DNA of 64,000 nt from Pseudomonadota bacterium. Its GTDB lineage: Bacteria; Pseudomonadota; Alphaproteobacteria; Rhizobiales; Hyphomicrobiaceae. A model generated the notes under the pieces. It saw only the letters and a program-made list of their open reading frames with translations. It was not told the DNA's origin and ran no database searches. This document shows, piece by piece, positions 45,622-54,655 of the stretch (positions within the stretch are counted from its first letter, which is position 1; each line of letters starts with the position of its first letter). The translations under genes and the position numbers were made by a program. Where the stretch lies: positions 3,917 to 67,916 of the forward strand of contig JAEWIJ010000152.1 of assembly GCA_023387235.1 (NCBI GenBank), read 5' to 3'.

Positions 45622-48117
45622 ATGGAGACCACGCACGAGCTGACGCAGACCGTGATCGACAACATGGGCGAAGGCGTTGCGCTGTTCGATCGGCAACTGC
45701 AACTGCAATTCATCAATCGCCAGCTCGTGGAGTTCCAGAGCTATCCTGCCACGATGGCGCGTGTCGGCGTCACGTTGGCCGAGATCATCCGTTTCCAGGC
45801 CGAGCGCGGAGACTTCGGCGACGTCGGTGACGTCGAGACGATTACACGCGAGCGCATCATCATGATGTGCGATGCGGGGGGCTACCGCTATGAGCGACGG
45901 ACCGCCGGCGGCCGCGACGTGGAGTTCAGATGCAATATGCTGGCGGATGGTAGCCTGCTGATCGTCTGTCGCGACATCACTGATCTGAAGCGTGTCGAGG
46001 AATCGCTCAGGGCTGCGGGCGACGTCCTCAAGGTCATCAGCCGCTCGACCTTCAGCCTGCAGGCGGTTCTGGACACGCTCGTATTATCCGCGGCACGGCT
46101 ATGCGAAGCCGACAGCGCGTTCGTCTTCCAGCGGAAGGAAGGTGCCTATCATCTCGCAGCCAGCCACGGGTTCTCTCAGGCCTATCAGGATTTTATCCGC
46201 CGCAATCCGATACCGCCGAGCCGCAATACGCTGGTTGGCCGTACCGCGCTCACGGGCACGATGGTTCACCTTCCCGACTGCCTCGCGGACTCCGAATACC
46301 AATGGTTCGAGTCCCAGAAGCTCGGCAACTTCCGCACTATGCTGGGTGTACCCCTGTTGGGAACTGAAGGGCCAATCGGCGTCATCGCTCTGACGCGCAT
46401 CGTCGCGCGCCCATTCGGCGACCAGGAGATCGCGTTGATGACGACGTTCGCCGATCAGGCGGTGATCGCCATGGAGACCTTGCGCATGGTCGGCGAGCTG
46501 AAGAGCCGGGAGGAAGCCATAGCGGCGGCGAGGGACGTCGCCGAGCGGGAGCGCACCGAGGCGGAAGCCGCCAATCAGGCCAAGTCGACGTTTCTTGCCA
46601 CGATGAGTCACGAGATCCGCACCCCGCTCAACGGTGTACTCGGCATGATGGATGTCCTCGAGCACCAGGGTCTCGACGGACCGCAGCAGCGCACCGTCGC
46701 CACCATGCGCGACTCGGCCCACGCTCTCCTGCGCATCATCGAGGACGTGCTCCATTTCTCCAAGATCGAGGCCGGCCGTCTGGAGCTGGAGAAAACGACC
46801 TTCTCGCTTTCGGGCCTGATGGAGAGCGTGCTCGCCGCCTTCCAGCCGCAGGCCAACAGCAAGCACCTGGCCTTTGGCGTCGACATAGCGGTCGGTTCGC
46901 ATGATGCCTTGATCGGAGATCCGACACGGGTGCGGCAGATCCTGTTCAATCTCGTCGGCAATGCCCTGAAATTCACCGAGCGCGGCAGCGTGCGGGTGCG
47001 GGCCGGCACAGAGCCGCTCGGCGGCGGGCGTACCCGTCTCGCCATTGCTGTGACGGATACGGGCATCGGGCTCGACGACGTACAGCGCGCCGGCCTCTTT
47101 CAGCCCTTCTCGCAAGCCGACAGCTCGACGACGCGGCGTTTCGGCGGCTCCGGTTTGGGCCTGTCCATCGTCCGCCGGCTGGCGCAGCTCATGGATGGGG
47201 ACGCTACCGTCGAGAGCAAGCCGGGCACGGGTTCCACGTTCACCGTGACCCTGACGCTGCAGGCGGCAGCGTCCGACACTCCGCTGAGAGGCTTGGCACA
47301 GGCGGCGTCCGCGTTGTCGCCTCTCCCGGTCGGCGGCAACTATCGCGTGCTGGTCGTCGATGATCATCCGGTGAACCGCGAGGTTCTGGTACGCCAGCTC
47401 GACCTCCTCGGCATCTCCGCCGATACAGCCGATGACGGCGCGGAAGGTCTCGCGGCCTGGGAGAGCGGGAACTATGCCGCCGTTCTCGCTGACATACATA
47501 TGCCGCGCCTCGACGGCTATGGCCTCGTGCAGCGCATTCGTACGGCCGAAGCTGGACGCGGCGGGCAGCGGACACCTGTCGTTGCCGTCACGGCCAATGC
47601 ACTCAAAGGCGAGGAGGAGCGCTGTCTTGCGCTGGGCATGGACGCCTATATCACGAAGCCCATCAACATGGCGCGCTTGCGCCACACACTCGAGCGCTGG
47701 CTGACGATCGGCGGGAATGCTGCGGAGGCGGCAACGGCGGGCCACGCTCCGCCACCCTCGCCGATCGACCCGGCCGTCCTCGGCGCCTGGCTCGGAACCG
47801 ATACGGACGCCATCGTCGCGCTTTTGCGCAAGTTCGCGCTCACCGCGGCGGAAACGGAGAGCGAGATCCGCTCAGCGGTGAGTAGTGGCGATCTGGCCGC
47901 CGCCTCGGCAGCGGCGCATAAGCTCAATGGCGCGGCGCGCACGGTCGGCGCCAACGGTGTTGCCAGGGCTGCGGCCGGCATCGAGCGGGCCGGCAAAGCA
48001 GGCGATAAGGCCAGCTGCAGCGACGCACTCGGACCATTGGCGGCCGAGCTTCGTTGCGCCGCCGCTGCAGTAGATGAGCAGCTGAGGGCTCAGTCCTTGG
48101 GCGGCACGAACATGTAG
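45622..48117 (+). CDS. Hybrid sensor kinase PAS-GAF-HisKA-HATPase-REC-Hpt
   Basis: An 831-residue soluble hybrid kinase. ATG at 45622 is preferred because GGAGG at 45608-45612 precedes it; the frame is open further upstream. Order: PAS (about 8-120, [19 protein letters not shown]), GAF (about 140-285), HisKA with [11 protein letters not shown] (His330), HATPase with [17 protein letters not shown] and GGSGLGLSI, receiver with Asp624 in [11 protein letters not shown], and Hpt with [10 protein letters not shown] (His766). The His-Asp-His chain fits transfer to a separate regulator. Its 3' end overlaps the convergent OmpR-type gene by 28 bases, which is the likely fourth step of the relay. Confidence 0.94.
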   Translation: METTHELTQTVIDNMGEGVALFDRQLQLQFINRQLVEFQSYPATMARVGVTLAEIIRFQAERGDFGDVGDVETITRERIIMMCDAGGYRYERRTAGGRDVEFRCNMLADGSLLIVCRDITDLKRVEESLRAAGDVLKVISRSTFSLQAVLDTLVLSAARLCEADSAFVFQRKEGAYHLAASHGFSQAYQDFIRRNPIPPSRNTLVGRTALTGTMVHLPDCLADSEYQWFESQKLGNFRTMLGVPLLGTEGPIGVIALTRIVARPFGDQEIALMTTFADQAVIAMETLRMVGELKSREEAIAAARDVAERERTEAEAANQAKSTFLATMSHEIRTPLNGVLGMMDVLEHQGLDGPQQRTVATMRDSAHALLRIIEDVLHFSKIEAGRLELEKTTFSLSGLMESVLAAFQPQANSKHLAFGVDIAVGSHDALIGDPTRVRQILFNLVGNALKFTERGSVRVRAGTEPLGGGRTRLAIAVTDTGIGLDDVQRAGLFQPFSQADSSTTRRFGGSGLGLSIVRRLAQLMDGDATVESKPGTGSTFTVTLTLQAAASDTPLRGLAQAASALSPLPVGGNYRVLVVDDHPVNREVLVRQLDLLGISADTADDGAEGLAAWESGNYAAVLADIHMPRLDGYGLVQRIRTAEAGRGGQRTPVVAVTANALKGEEERCLALGMDAYITKPINMARLRHTLERWLTIGGNAAEAATAGHAPPPSPIDPAVLGAWLGTDTDAIVALLRKFALTAAETESEIRSAVSSGDLAAASAAAHKLNGAARTVGANGVARAAAGIERAGKAGDKASCSDALGPLAAELRCAAAAVDEQLRAQSLGGTNM

Positions 48118-48794
48118 CCGACCCCGCGCACCGTGCGGATCGCCTCCGGATGTGCCGGATCATTTTCGATCTTGCGGCGCAGGCGCGTGATGCGCAGATC
48201 TATGGCGCGATCGAACGCCTCGGTTTCGCGGTGGGCAACGGCCTCCAGAAGCCAGTCCCGATTGAGCGGCCGATTGGGGTTTTCGGCAAGCACCTTCAAA
48301 AGGTCGAACTCGCTCGCGGTCAACGGTTCCTCGCGCCCGTCGGGATCGATCAGCAGCCGCTTCTCGAGGTCCAGCACGCGCCGGCCCATGCGTACGCGAG
48401 GGCCCGTGGATGGCGCCGCGCCCGTGACCCGGCGCAGGACACTCTTGACGCGCGCCAACAATTCCCGGGGCTCGAAAGGCTTGGCAATGTAGTCGTCGGC
48501 GCCCGTCTCCAGGCCGACGACGCGATCGACCGTATCGGCGGCAGCCGTGACCATGATGATGCCGACCCGAGCGCTTCTCTCGCGCAGCCATCGCGCCAGG
48601 GCAAAACCGTCCTCGCCCGGAAGGCCGATGTCGAGCAGGACCAGCGCGGGTAACTCCCGCTCCACTATGCGACGCAGCGCGGGCCCCCCGTCGGCACCAC
48701 TGACGCGGAAATTTTGTTTCACCAGATAGTCGAGCAGCAACTGGCGCTGAGCTGCCTCGTCCTCCACCACTACGATATGCGGCCGATGATCCAT
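48090..48794 (-). CDS. OmpR/TorR-family response regulator
   Basis: A 234-residue regulator. The receiver has acidic residues ED at 11-12, Asp55 in [10 protein letters not shown], and Lys in [14 protein letters not shown]. The C-terminal winged helix covers [22 protein letters not shown] and [17 protein letters not shown]. It converges on the hybrid kinase gene with a 28-base 3' overlap and lies 7 bases after the winged-helix/hydrolase gene on the same strand. It is the probable final acceptor of the hybrid kinase phosphorelay. Confidence 0.94.
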   Translation of the reverse strand: MDHRPHIVVVEDEAAQRQLLLDYLVKQNFRVSGADGGPALRRIVERELPALVLLDIGLPGEDGFALARWLRERSARVGIIMVTAAADTVDRVVGLETGADDYIAKPFEPRELLARVKSVLRRVTGAAPSTGPRVRMGRRVLDLEKRLLIDPDGREEPLTASEFDLLKVLAENPNRPLNRDWLLEAVAHRETEAFDRAIDLRITRLRRKIENDPAHPEAIRTVRGVGYMFVPPKD

Positions 48795-48801
48795 TGCGTC
48801 A

Positions 48802-50127
48802 TCAGGCTCCCAGAAACCGCGTGACCTCGTCGAGAAACCGGGCCCATGCGGGCTCGTGCTCGAGGATCAGGTGGTTGTGGCCCTCGAGTGCCACGAACCG
48901 GGAGCCCGATATGCCGGCCGCCATCCGCCGCCCTTCCTCGAACGGCTGCACGGCGTCGTTGCGGCAGTGCATGACGAGCGTGGGCACGCGCACCTGTGAC
49001 AGCAGCCCGGTCACATCGAAGTCGTCCAGAGCGCTGCGGATGCGGGCGGCATTCTCGGCCGTCGTGGTGATGCGCTGCAGCTCGTTGAACCAGCGTGCTT
49101 GCTCGGGAGTCGCATCGGGAATGAAGCGGGATGTGAAGATCTGCCGGTAGGCCGGATTTTCCTGTCCCCACCCTTCGCGGATCAGCGTGAGCAACGCGTC
49201 GGCCTGAGCGATCTCGGAAGGTTCGCCGCGTCGGCGCCGGCCTCGCGCATAGCCGCCGTACAGGACGAGGCGCGTAACCCGCTCGGGGTGACGGACGGCA
49301 TAGAGGATGGATACGGCACACCCTTGTGAGATCCCGAGAAGCGGAAACTTTTCGAGACCGATCGCATCGACCACCGTTTCCAGATCGCTGACGAAGGTTT
49401 CGAGAGATATGTCGTCGACATCCCAGTCGCTGAGACCATTGCCGCGCTGATCGTACCGAACCAAACAGTATCTCGCGGCAATTGCGTGCAGCAGGTGGGT
49501 CCAAATAGGCCCCTGCCAGTCGTATTCCAGGTGATTGAGCCAGTTGGCGGTCTTGACCAGGGGCGGGCCATCGCCGACGGCCGTGTAAGCGATGCGAACG
49601 CCGTCGGCCGCCGTACAGAACTGCACTTGCTGGCGTGGCGTTCTCTCCGCCGCTTTCGCGGTGCCCGCGAGCGCTGCAGGCGCCGGCTTCGAGTGCTCGC
49701 GGACTTCCCCGACAAAGCGAAAGCCCTTGCGCGCGATCGTCTTGATCAGCGCCTGCTCCGCGCCGCTGTCGCCGATCGCGTTGCGCGCCGCATTGATACG
49801 GCTCGCGAGCGTGGATTCCGATACGATCCGCCCCGCCCAGATGGCGTCGAGCAAATCGTCCTTACTGACGACGCGGTGGCGGTTGCGTATCAGGAAAAGG
49901 AGGAGGTCGAAGACTTGTGGCCCGATCTCGATCAATTCGGCTCCACGCCGCAGCTCGCGTCGGTCCGGATCAATCGAGTAGTTATCGAACTGAAATAGCA
50001 CCCTGCCCTCCGGCCGAGGATCGGCGCGCAATGCCTCACGTTCTGAATCAATCGAGAATATTTCAAGCGCATCCCAAAGTATCATCAAAGCCGTGAGGTC
50101 GACCTGCGTCAATGCTTTCCCGCGCAT
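48802..50127 (-). CDS. Winged-helix DNA-binding domain fused to an alpha/beta hydrolase
   Basis: A 441-residue fusion. Residues about 45-140 form a CadC/OmpR-type winged helix (ELIEIGPQVFDLLLFLIRN, SESTLASRINAARNAIGD, IKTIARKGFRFVG). After an Ala/Pro-rich linker (about 145-165) an alpha/beta hydrolase domain follows, with GISQGC (Ser267), acid in MHCRNDAVQP and base in EGHNHLI, so the catalytic triad is complete. No membrane helix separates the halves, unlike CadC. The hydrolase may act as a ligand sensor or process the inducer. The regulator gene starts 7 bases downstream. Start at 50127 is weakly supported; Met15 is possible. Confidence 0.9.
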   Translation of the reverse strand: MRGKALTQVDLTALMILWDALEIFSIDSEREALRADPRPEGRVLFQFDNYSIDPDRRELRRGAELIEIGPQVFDLLLFLIRNRHRVVSKDDLLDAIWAGRIVSESTLASRINAARNAIGDSGAEQALIKTIARKGFRFVGEVREHSKPAPAALAGTAKAAERTPRQQVQFCTAADGVRIAYTAVGDGPPLVKTANWLNHLEYDWQGPIWTHLLHAIAARYCLVRYDQRGNGLSDWDVDDISLETFVSDLETVVDAIGLEKFPLLGISQGCAVSILYAVRHPERVTRLVLYGGYARGRRRRGEPSEIAQADALLTLIREGWGQENPAYRQIFTSRFIPDATPEQARWFNELQRITTTAENAARIRSALDDFDVTGLLSQVRVPTLVMHCRNDAVQPFEEGRRMAAGISGSRFVALEGHNHLILEHEPAWARFLDEVTRFLGA

Positions 50128-50160
50128 TTCCCGCGGATAGGAGCGTGATGGTTGTGACAG

Positions 50161-50373
50161 TTGCGGTCAATGCCGGGAAATTGGGCGACGATTGCGAGCC
50201 TGATTGAGGCGGATATCCCCATTCATGCTGGGTTGGTCATCTATACCGAGTTCACGCTGCAAGCGAACATCGCGATGGCGGCGGCGCTCTCGTTCATCCT
50301 CGGTGCCGTGACCTGGCTGGCGCTCGGATTGGCGCGCACGGTCGCCGGTGCCAGTGTCGCGGCCGCCGACTGA
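50161..50373 (+). pseudogene. C-terminal remnant of an ABC transporter permease
   Basis: The last 50 codons before TGA at 50371 read GLVIYTEFTLQANIAMAAAL, then SFILGAVTWLALGLARTVAG. This is the final helix region of a spermidine/putrescine-type inner-membrane permease. The preceding helices and the EAA loop are absent, and no start codon with a leader is seen. It is followed in the same frame by the start of a second permease remnant. Confidence 0.45.
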
Positions 50374-50538
50374 GGCAGAGCACAATGGTTCGCCGCGGAG
50401 GCCATTTTCTACGCACAGCTCGCATTCGCGCTCGCGGTCTGCGTGTTCCTGATCGTGCCCGTTCTCATGTCGATCGCCGCCGGATTGACCGTCAACTATC
50501 AGATCGGTCGTCACATTTCTGAAGCGCGGCGTCCCTAG
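50374..50538 (+). pseudogene. N-terminal remnant of a second ABC transporter permease
   Basis: After the TGA at 50373 the same frame reads AEAIFYAQLAFALAVCVFLI, then VPVLMSIAAGLTVNYQIGRH, before a TAG at 50536. The segment is the first membrane helix and following loop of a polyamine-type permease. Everything beyond is missing. Together with the previous remnant it shows deletion of a permease pair just before the present dipeptide-type transporter operon. The remaining bases to 50679 hold no further gene. Confidence 0.45.
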
Positions 50539-50679
50539 GGAGAGCTTGATGGCCGTAACAGGTGGCGCTGGATTTCCCACCAGCGACGTACGGGTGATGC
50601 GTCACTCGTGTGTCATGTGCCGGCGCTACCCGCCTGATCAACGCATATGAACTTATGGGCAGCGAGGAGCAAACGCGGA

Positions 50680-51684
50680 ATGATGGAACCGCTCGTTCGT
50701 ATCGAGGGACTGACCGTCGACTTCGATACCGGCCACTCCTGTGTTCGCGCTCTGCATGGGTTCGATTTTGAAATCAAGAAAGGCGAAGCGGTCGGCATTG
50801 TCGGCGAATCCGGATCTGGCAAGAGTATCACCTGGCTCGGCGCGCTGGGCCTCCTTGGTCCACGTGCCTATGTGAAGGGAAGCGTACGACTTGATGGCCG
50901 AGAGATTCTCGGTCTCAGTGAGCACGAGATGGCGAAGGTGCGCGGCAAGCGCATAGCCATGATTTTCCAGGACCCGACGTCGTCACTCAATCCGGTCCAT
51001 CGCATCGGCCGACAACTCGTCGAGAGCCTGGTCCTCCATCGCGGCATGAGCGAGCGCTCGGCTCTGGCCGAGGCACGGCGGCTGCTCGAGCGGGTGCAGA
51101 TTGCAGCAGCGGGTCAGCGGCTTTCTGAATATCCGCACGAGCTGTCAGGCGGCATGAACCAGCGCGTCATGATCGCGATGGCACTCGCAGGTGAGCCTGA
51201 CCTGCTTATAGCCGATGAGCCGACGACGGCACTCGATGTCACCATCCAGGCGCAAATCCTCGAAGTGCTCAAGGACATGCGCCGCGAGACCGGGATGGGC
51301 CTGGTGGTCATCAGCCATGATCTCGGGATCGTTGCCGAGCTCGCGGATCGCGTGATGGTGATGTACGCGGGTCGGCCCGTGGAAACGGCGCCGGTCGAGC
51401 GCATCTTCGAAGCCCCGCGCCACCCCTACACGCGCGGCCTGCTCGCCGCGCTACCTGAAATCGACGGCGCGCTGGAGCGTCTAGTCGCGATCCCGGGGCA
51501 GGTGCCAGAACCTCATCGTTTGCCGCCCGGATGTCCGTTCGCGCCACGGTGCGAAGGCGCCAGCATGCATCTCTGCAACGCCTCCATGCCGACGATGCGC
51601 ACTGTCGGGTCAGACCATGCCGCAGCGTGCGTCATGCTCCCTGCGACCACATCTGACTCTCATCGCGCTCTGGCAGTGGCATGA
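50680..51684 (+). CDS. Dipeptide/oligopeptide ABC transporter ATPase (DppD/OppD type)
   Basis: A 334-residue ATPase. Walker [10 protein letters not shown] loop [12 protein letters not shown], signature LSGGMNQR, Walker [13 protein letters not shown] and switch His in VVISHDLG. The C-terminal oligopeptide domain holds a cysteine cluster (CPFAPRC, then CNAS and CVML) that in OppD-type proteins can bind an iron-sulfur cluster. The start is placed at the ATG-ATG pair at 50680 after GAGGAG; an in-frame ATG at 50647 would add 11 residues. It overlaps the next ATPase gene by ATGA. Confidence 0.95.
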   Translation: MMEPLVRIEGLTVDFDTGHSCVRALHGFDFEIKKGEAVGIVGESGSGKSITWLGALGLLGPRAYVKGSVRLDGREILGLSEHEMAKVRGKRIAMIFQDPTSSLNPVHRIGRQLVESLVLHRGMSERSALAEARRLLERVQIAAAGQRLSEYPHELSGGMNQRVMIAMALAGEPDLLIADEPTTALDVTIQAQILEVLKDMRRETGMGLVVISHDLGIVAELADRVMVMYAGRPVETAPVERIFEAPRHPYTRGLLAALPEIDGALERLVAIPGQVPEPHRLPPGCPFAPRCEGASMHLCNASMPTMRTVGSDHAAACVMLPATTSDSHRALAVA

Positions 51685-52682
51685 CGAGCGCACCACTGAT
51701 TGCTGCGAAGGACCTACGCCGAATATACAAGGTCAAGTCAGCGGATGGCTGGTTTGGGCCGACCGCCGAGCTCAAGGCCGTTGATGGGGTATCCTTCGAA
51801 ATCCGAGCCGGCGAGACATTGGGACTCGTCGGCGAGTCCGGCTGTGGGAAGTCCACGACCGCGAAGCTCGTTCTCGGTCTCATGCCGGCGACGTCGGGCA
51901 CGGTTGTCTTCGAAGGCAAGCCCGTGGTCGCCGATCGCAAGCGCGCGTGGCGGGATCAACGCCGGCGGATGCAGATGGTCTACCAGGATCCGCTCGGCGC
52001 ACTCGACCGGCGATTGCCGGTCGGCATTCAAGCCATGGAGCCTCTCGACATATTCAGTGTCGGCGCGAAGGCGGAGCGTCGCGATCGGATGCTGTCGTTG
52101 TTCGATGCCGTCGGCCTGCCGCGTACGAGTGTCGATCGCTATCCACACGAGCTATCCGGCGGGCAGCGTCAACGCGTGGTTCTCGCCCGCGCCCTGATGC
52201 TCGAGCCGAGTCTTCTCGTGTGCGACGAACCGATCTCGGCGCTTGATGTCTCGATCCAGGCACAGGTGATCAACCTGCTCAAGGACCTGCAGGAGCGGAT
52301 GGGCGTGGCCTACCTCTTCATCAGTCACGACCTGAAGGTGGTGCGCCATGTCAGCCATCGCGTGGCCGTCATGTATCTCGGGCGGATTGTCGAGACGGGC
52401 CGGCCCGAGGACATCATGCGCGCACCGGCGCATCCTTACTCGCAGGCACTGATATCGGCCGTGCCGAGTGCCCGCGCGCGAGCAAAAGGCCGCATCGTTC
52501 TCGATGGAGATCCCCCAAGCCCGGTCGATGTGCCCAAAGGGTGCGCCTTTCATCCGCGTTGTCCGCTCGCGACCGATCGCTGCCGAAGCGAGATGCCGGA
52601 GCTGCGCCCGTTCGATGCGGATCGGCTCGTCGCCTGCCATCGCGCGGGGACACGCATCGATCTGGCGCGCACCGCCGCCTGA
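51681..52682 (+). CDS. Dipeptide/oligopeptide ABC transporter ATPase (DppF/OppF type)
   Basis: A 333-residue second ATPase. Walker A GESGCGKS, Q loop MVYQDPLGALDRR, signature LSGGQRQR, Walker B LLVCDEPISALD, switch His in FISHDLKVV, and the C-terminal HPYSQALISAVP and CAFHPRCPLATDRC cysteines. It works as a heterodimer with the preceding ATPase. ATGA overlap upstream; the permease gene follows after 21 bases. Confidence 0.95.
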   Translation: MTSAPLIAAKDLRRIYKVKSADGWFGPTAELKAVDGVSFEIRAGETLGLVGESGCGKSTTAKLVLGLMPATSGTVVFEGKPVVADRKRAWRDQRRRMQMVYQDPLGALDRRLPVGIQAMEPLDIFSVGAKAERRDRMLSLFDAVGLPRTSVDRYPHELSGGQRQRVVLARALMLEPSLLVCDEPISALDVSIQAQVINLLKDLQERMGVAYLFISHDLKVVRHVSHRVAVMYLGRIVETGRPEDIMRAPAHPYSQALISAVPSARARAKGRIVLDGDPPSPVDVPKGCAFHPRCPLATDRCRSEMPELRPFDADRLVACHRAGTRIDLARTAA

Positions 52683-52703
52683 AGACGAGAGGACGACGAA
52701 CTC

Positions 52704-53636
52704 ATGCCAATCTACATCGCCACGCGTCTCGGGCGTGCGATTCTGACGATCTTTCTCGTCCTGACCTTTTCCTTCGCGATCCTGACAGCGACGGGTGATC
52801 CGGCCTTGCTCATCATGTCGACCGATGCGCCACCGGAAGCAATCGAAGCGTTCAGAGAACATTACGGCCTGAATGCTTCCGTGTGGCAGCAGTATATCGG
52901 TTACCTCGGCAACCTGCTTCACGGCAATATGGGCCAGTCGCTGCGTGATGGCCGCGATGCCTGGGACGTTGTCGCGGAGCGCATTCCGCTGACCCTGGCG
53001 CTGACCGTGCCGGCGTTCCTTCTCAAGGTCAGCATCGGTATTCCGGCTGGCATCTACGCTGCGTTACACCGCAACTCTTTCCTCGATCGCTTGGTGATGA
53101 TGATCTCGGTCGCCGGCTACACGGTTCCGAGTTTCGTCCTGGGGCTCATTCTCATCCTCGTGTTTGCGGTGAAGCTCGGCGTGCTTCCCTCCGGCGGCCA
53201 GGACACGTGGCGCCACGCGATCCTGCCGATCATTACCCTTGGCACGGCAGGCGCTGCCGTCATCGCGCGGTACACGCGATCGGCGATGCTTGAGGTATTG
53301 GGCCAACCCTACATTCGCACGGCGCGTGCGAAGGGCGTGCCGTGGTCTAGAGCCGTACGAAGCCACGCGCTCCCGAATGCGGCAATTCCCACGCTGACGG
53401 TGATCGGGTTGATGGTCGGATCACTCATGGCTGGCGCCGTCGTTGTCGAGAGTGTGTTCTCCTGGCCGGGCGTCGGTCGCCTGCTCATCTCGGCGGTTGC
53501 CAATCGCGACCTGATGATCGTGCAAGCGATACTGCTCCTGGTCGCCGTATGCATGGTCACTTCCAATTTGATCGTCGACTTCGCCTACGGTCTGATCGAT
53601 CCGCGCCTGCGTGGACGCGGTAGCAACTCTGCTTGA
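52704..53636 (+). CDS. Dipeptide-type ABC transporter permease (DppB type)
   Basis: A 310-residue permease with six membrane helices. The N-terminal IATRLGRAILTIFLVLTFSF is the family start. The EAA loop is YIRTARAKGVPWSRAVRSHALPNA, which contacts the ATPases, and VVESVFSWPGVGRLLISAV is conserved near the C-terminus. It pairs with the next permease, whose start follows 11 bases after its stop. Confidence 0.95.
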   Translation: MPIYIATRLGRAILTIFLVLTFSFAILTATGDPALLIMSTDAPPEAIEAFREHYGLNASVWQQYIGYLGNLLHGNMGQSLRDGRDAWDVVAERIPLTLALTVPAFLLKVSIGIPAGIYAALHRNSFLDRLVMMISVAGYTVPSFVLGLILILVFAVKLGVLPSGGQDTWRHAILPIITLGTAGAAVIARYTRSAMLEVLGQPYIRTARAKGVPWSRAVRSHALPNAAIPTLTVIGLMVGSLMAGAVVVESVFSWPGVGRLLISAVANRDLMIVQAILLLVAVCMVTSNLIVDFAYGLIDPRLRGRGSNSA

Positions 53637-53647
53637 GGAGCGGCGCT

Positions 53648-54562
53648 ATGCCCAGCGACCCGGAACGGCGCAGCGAGGTGGAGCCGAGTTCTCTTCCAGC
53701 GGCGATCGCGCGCCCAAGATCGGCCTTACGTCGCCTTTTCGATGCTTGGCCGCCGATGGTCATCGTCGCCATCGCGTGGCTCGTGCTGATGCTTGCCATC
53801 GCACTTGCGGCCGATTGGATCCGGCCATACGACTTCAAGGCACTCGATCTTCGCGGCCGCCTGCAACCGCCGGTGTTCATGGGCGGAGACTGGCGACATC
53901 CGCTCGGGTCAGATGAACTCGGTCGTGATGTCCTCTCCCGTCTCATCGAGTCGATCCGAGTGTCATTGCTCATAGCTCTCGCCTCGACGGTAATCGCCGC
54001 GACCGTCGGCGTACTCCTCGGGTTTGCCGCAGCACATTTCAGGGGCATCATCGAGCAACTCGTACAAGTGCTCATCGACCTTCAGGCGTCGATGCCGTTC
54101 CTGATCATTGCGCTCGCAGTGCTGGCCTTCTTCGGCAATTCGCTGATGCTGTTCGTGCTCCTGATGGGGCTGAATGGTTGGGAACGTATGGCCCGGATTT
54201 CGCGCGGGCTGGCCATTGCAGCTACCGAGCAGGGGTATGCCTCTGCCGTTCGTGATCTCGGCGCCGGGCCGTGGCGTGTCTACGGCCGCCACATCCTCCC
54301 GAACATTGCCGCGACGTTGATCGTATCCATGACACTGAACTTTCCCGAAGTGATCCTCCTAGAGTCGGGCCTTTCTTTCCTTGGTCTCGGCGTGCAGCCG
54401 CCGCTCACCTCGCTCGGCAACATGGTCGGCTACGGGCGCGAGTACATGCAGACCGCGCCTTGGATACTGCTCGCGCCCGCGTTCGTAATCATCATGACCA
54501 CGCTTTCCGTCTCGCTACTCGGTGATTGGCTGCGCGACCGCCTCGATCCGACGTTGCGCTGA
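53648..54562 (+). CDS. Dipeptide-type ABC transporter permease (DppC type)
   Basis: A 304-residue permease. Start at ATG 53648, with GAGGAG at 53634-53639. A polar N-terminus (about 1-35) precedes the first helix. GSDELGRDVLSRLIESIRVS is the DppC signature and GYASAVRDLGAGPWRVYGRH the EAA loop; ESGLSFLGLGVQPPLTSLGN is the conserved C-terminal block. Complete. Confidence 0.95.
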   Translation: MPSDPERRSEVEPSSLPAAIARPRSALRRLFDAWPPMVIVAIAWLVLMLAIALAADWIRPYDFKALDLRGRLQPPVFMGGDWRHPLGSDELGRDVLSRLIESIRVSLLIALASTVIAATVGVLLGFAAAHFRGIIEQLVQVLIDLQASMPFLIIALAVLAFFGNSLMLFVLLMGLNGWERMARISRGLAIAATEQGYASAVRDLGAGPWRVYGRHILPNIAATLIVSMTLNFPEVILLESGLSFLGLGVQPPLTSLGNMVGYGREYMQTAPWILLAPAFVIIMTTLSVSLLGDWLRDRLDPTLR

Positions 54563-54655
54563 CGGAGATTGCGCGCTGGTGACCGGCAAAGCGTCATGAC
54601 GCTGAGATGCTTCGCGCCTATGCGGCCCCTGTGGTCAATCCTGAAAGGAAGTGAA

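Noticed and set aside
46099..47745. A 548-codon minus-strand frame inside the hybrid kinase gene
   Set aside because: The plus strand encodes PAS, GAF, HisKA, HATPase and receiver motifs in order; the minus frame has no recognisable domain.
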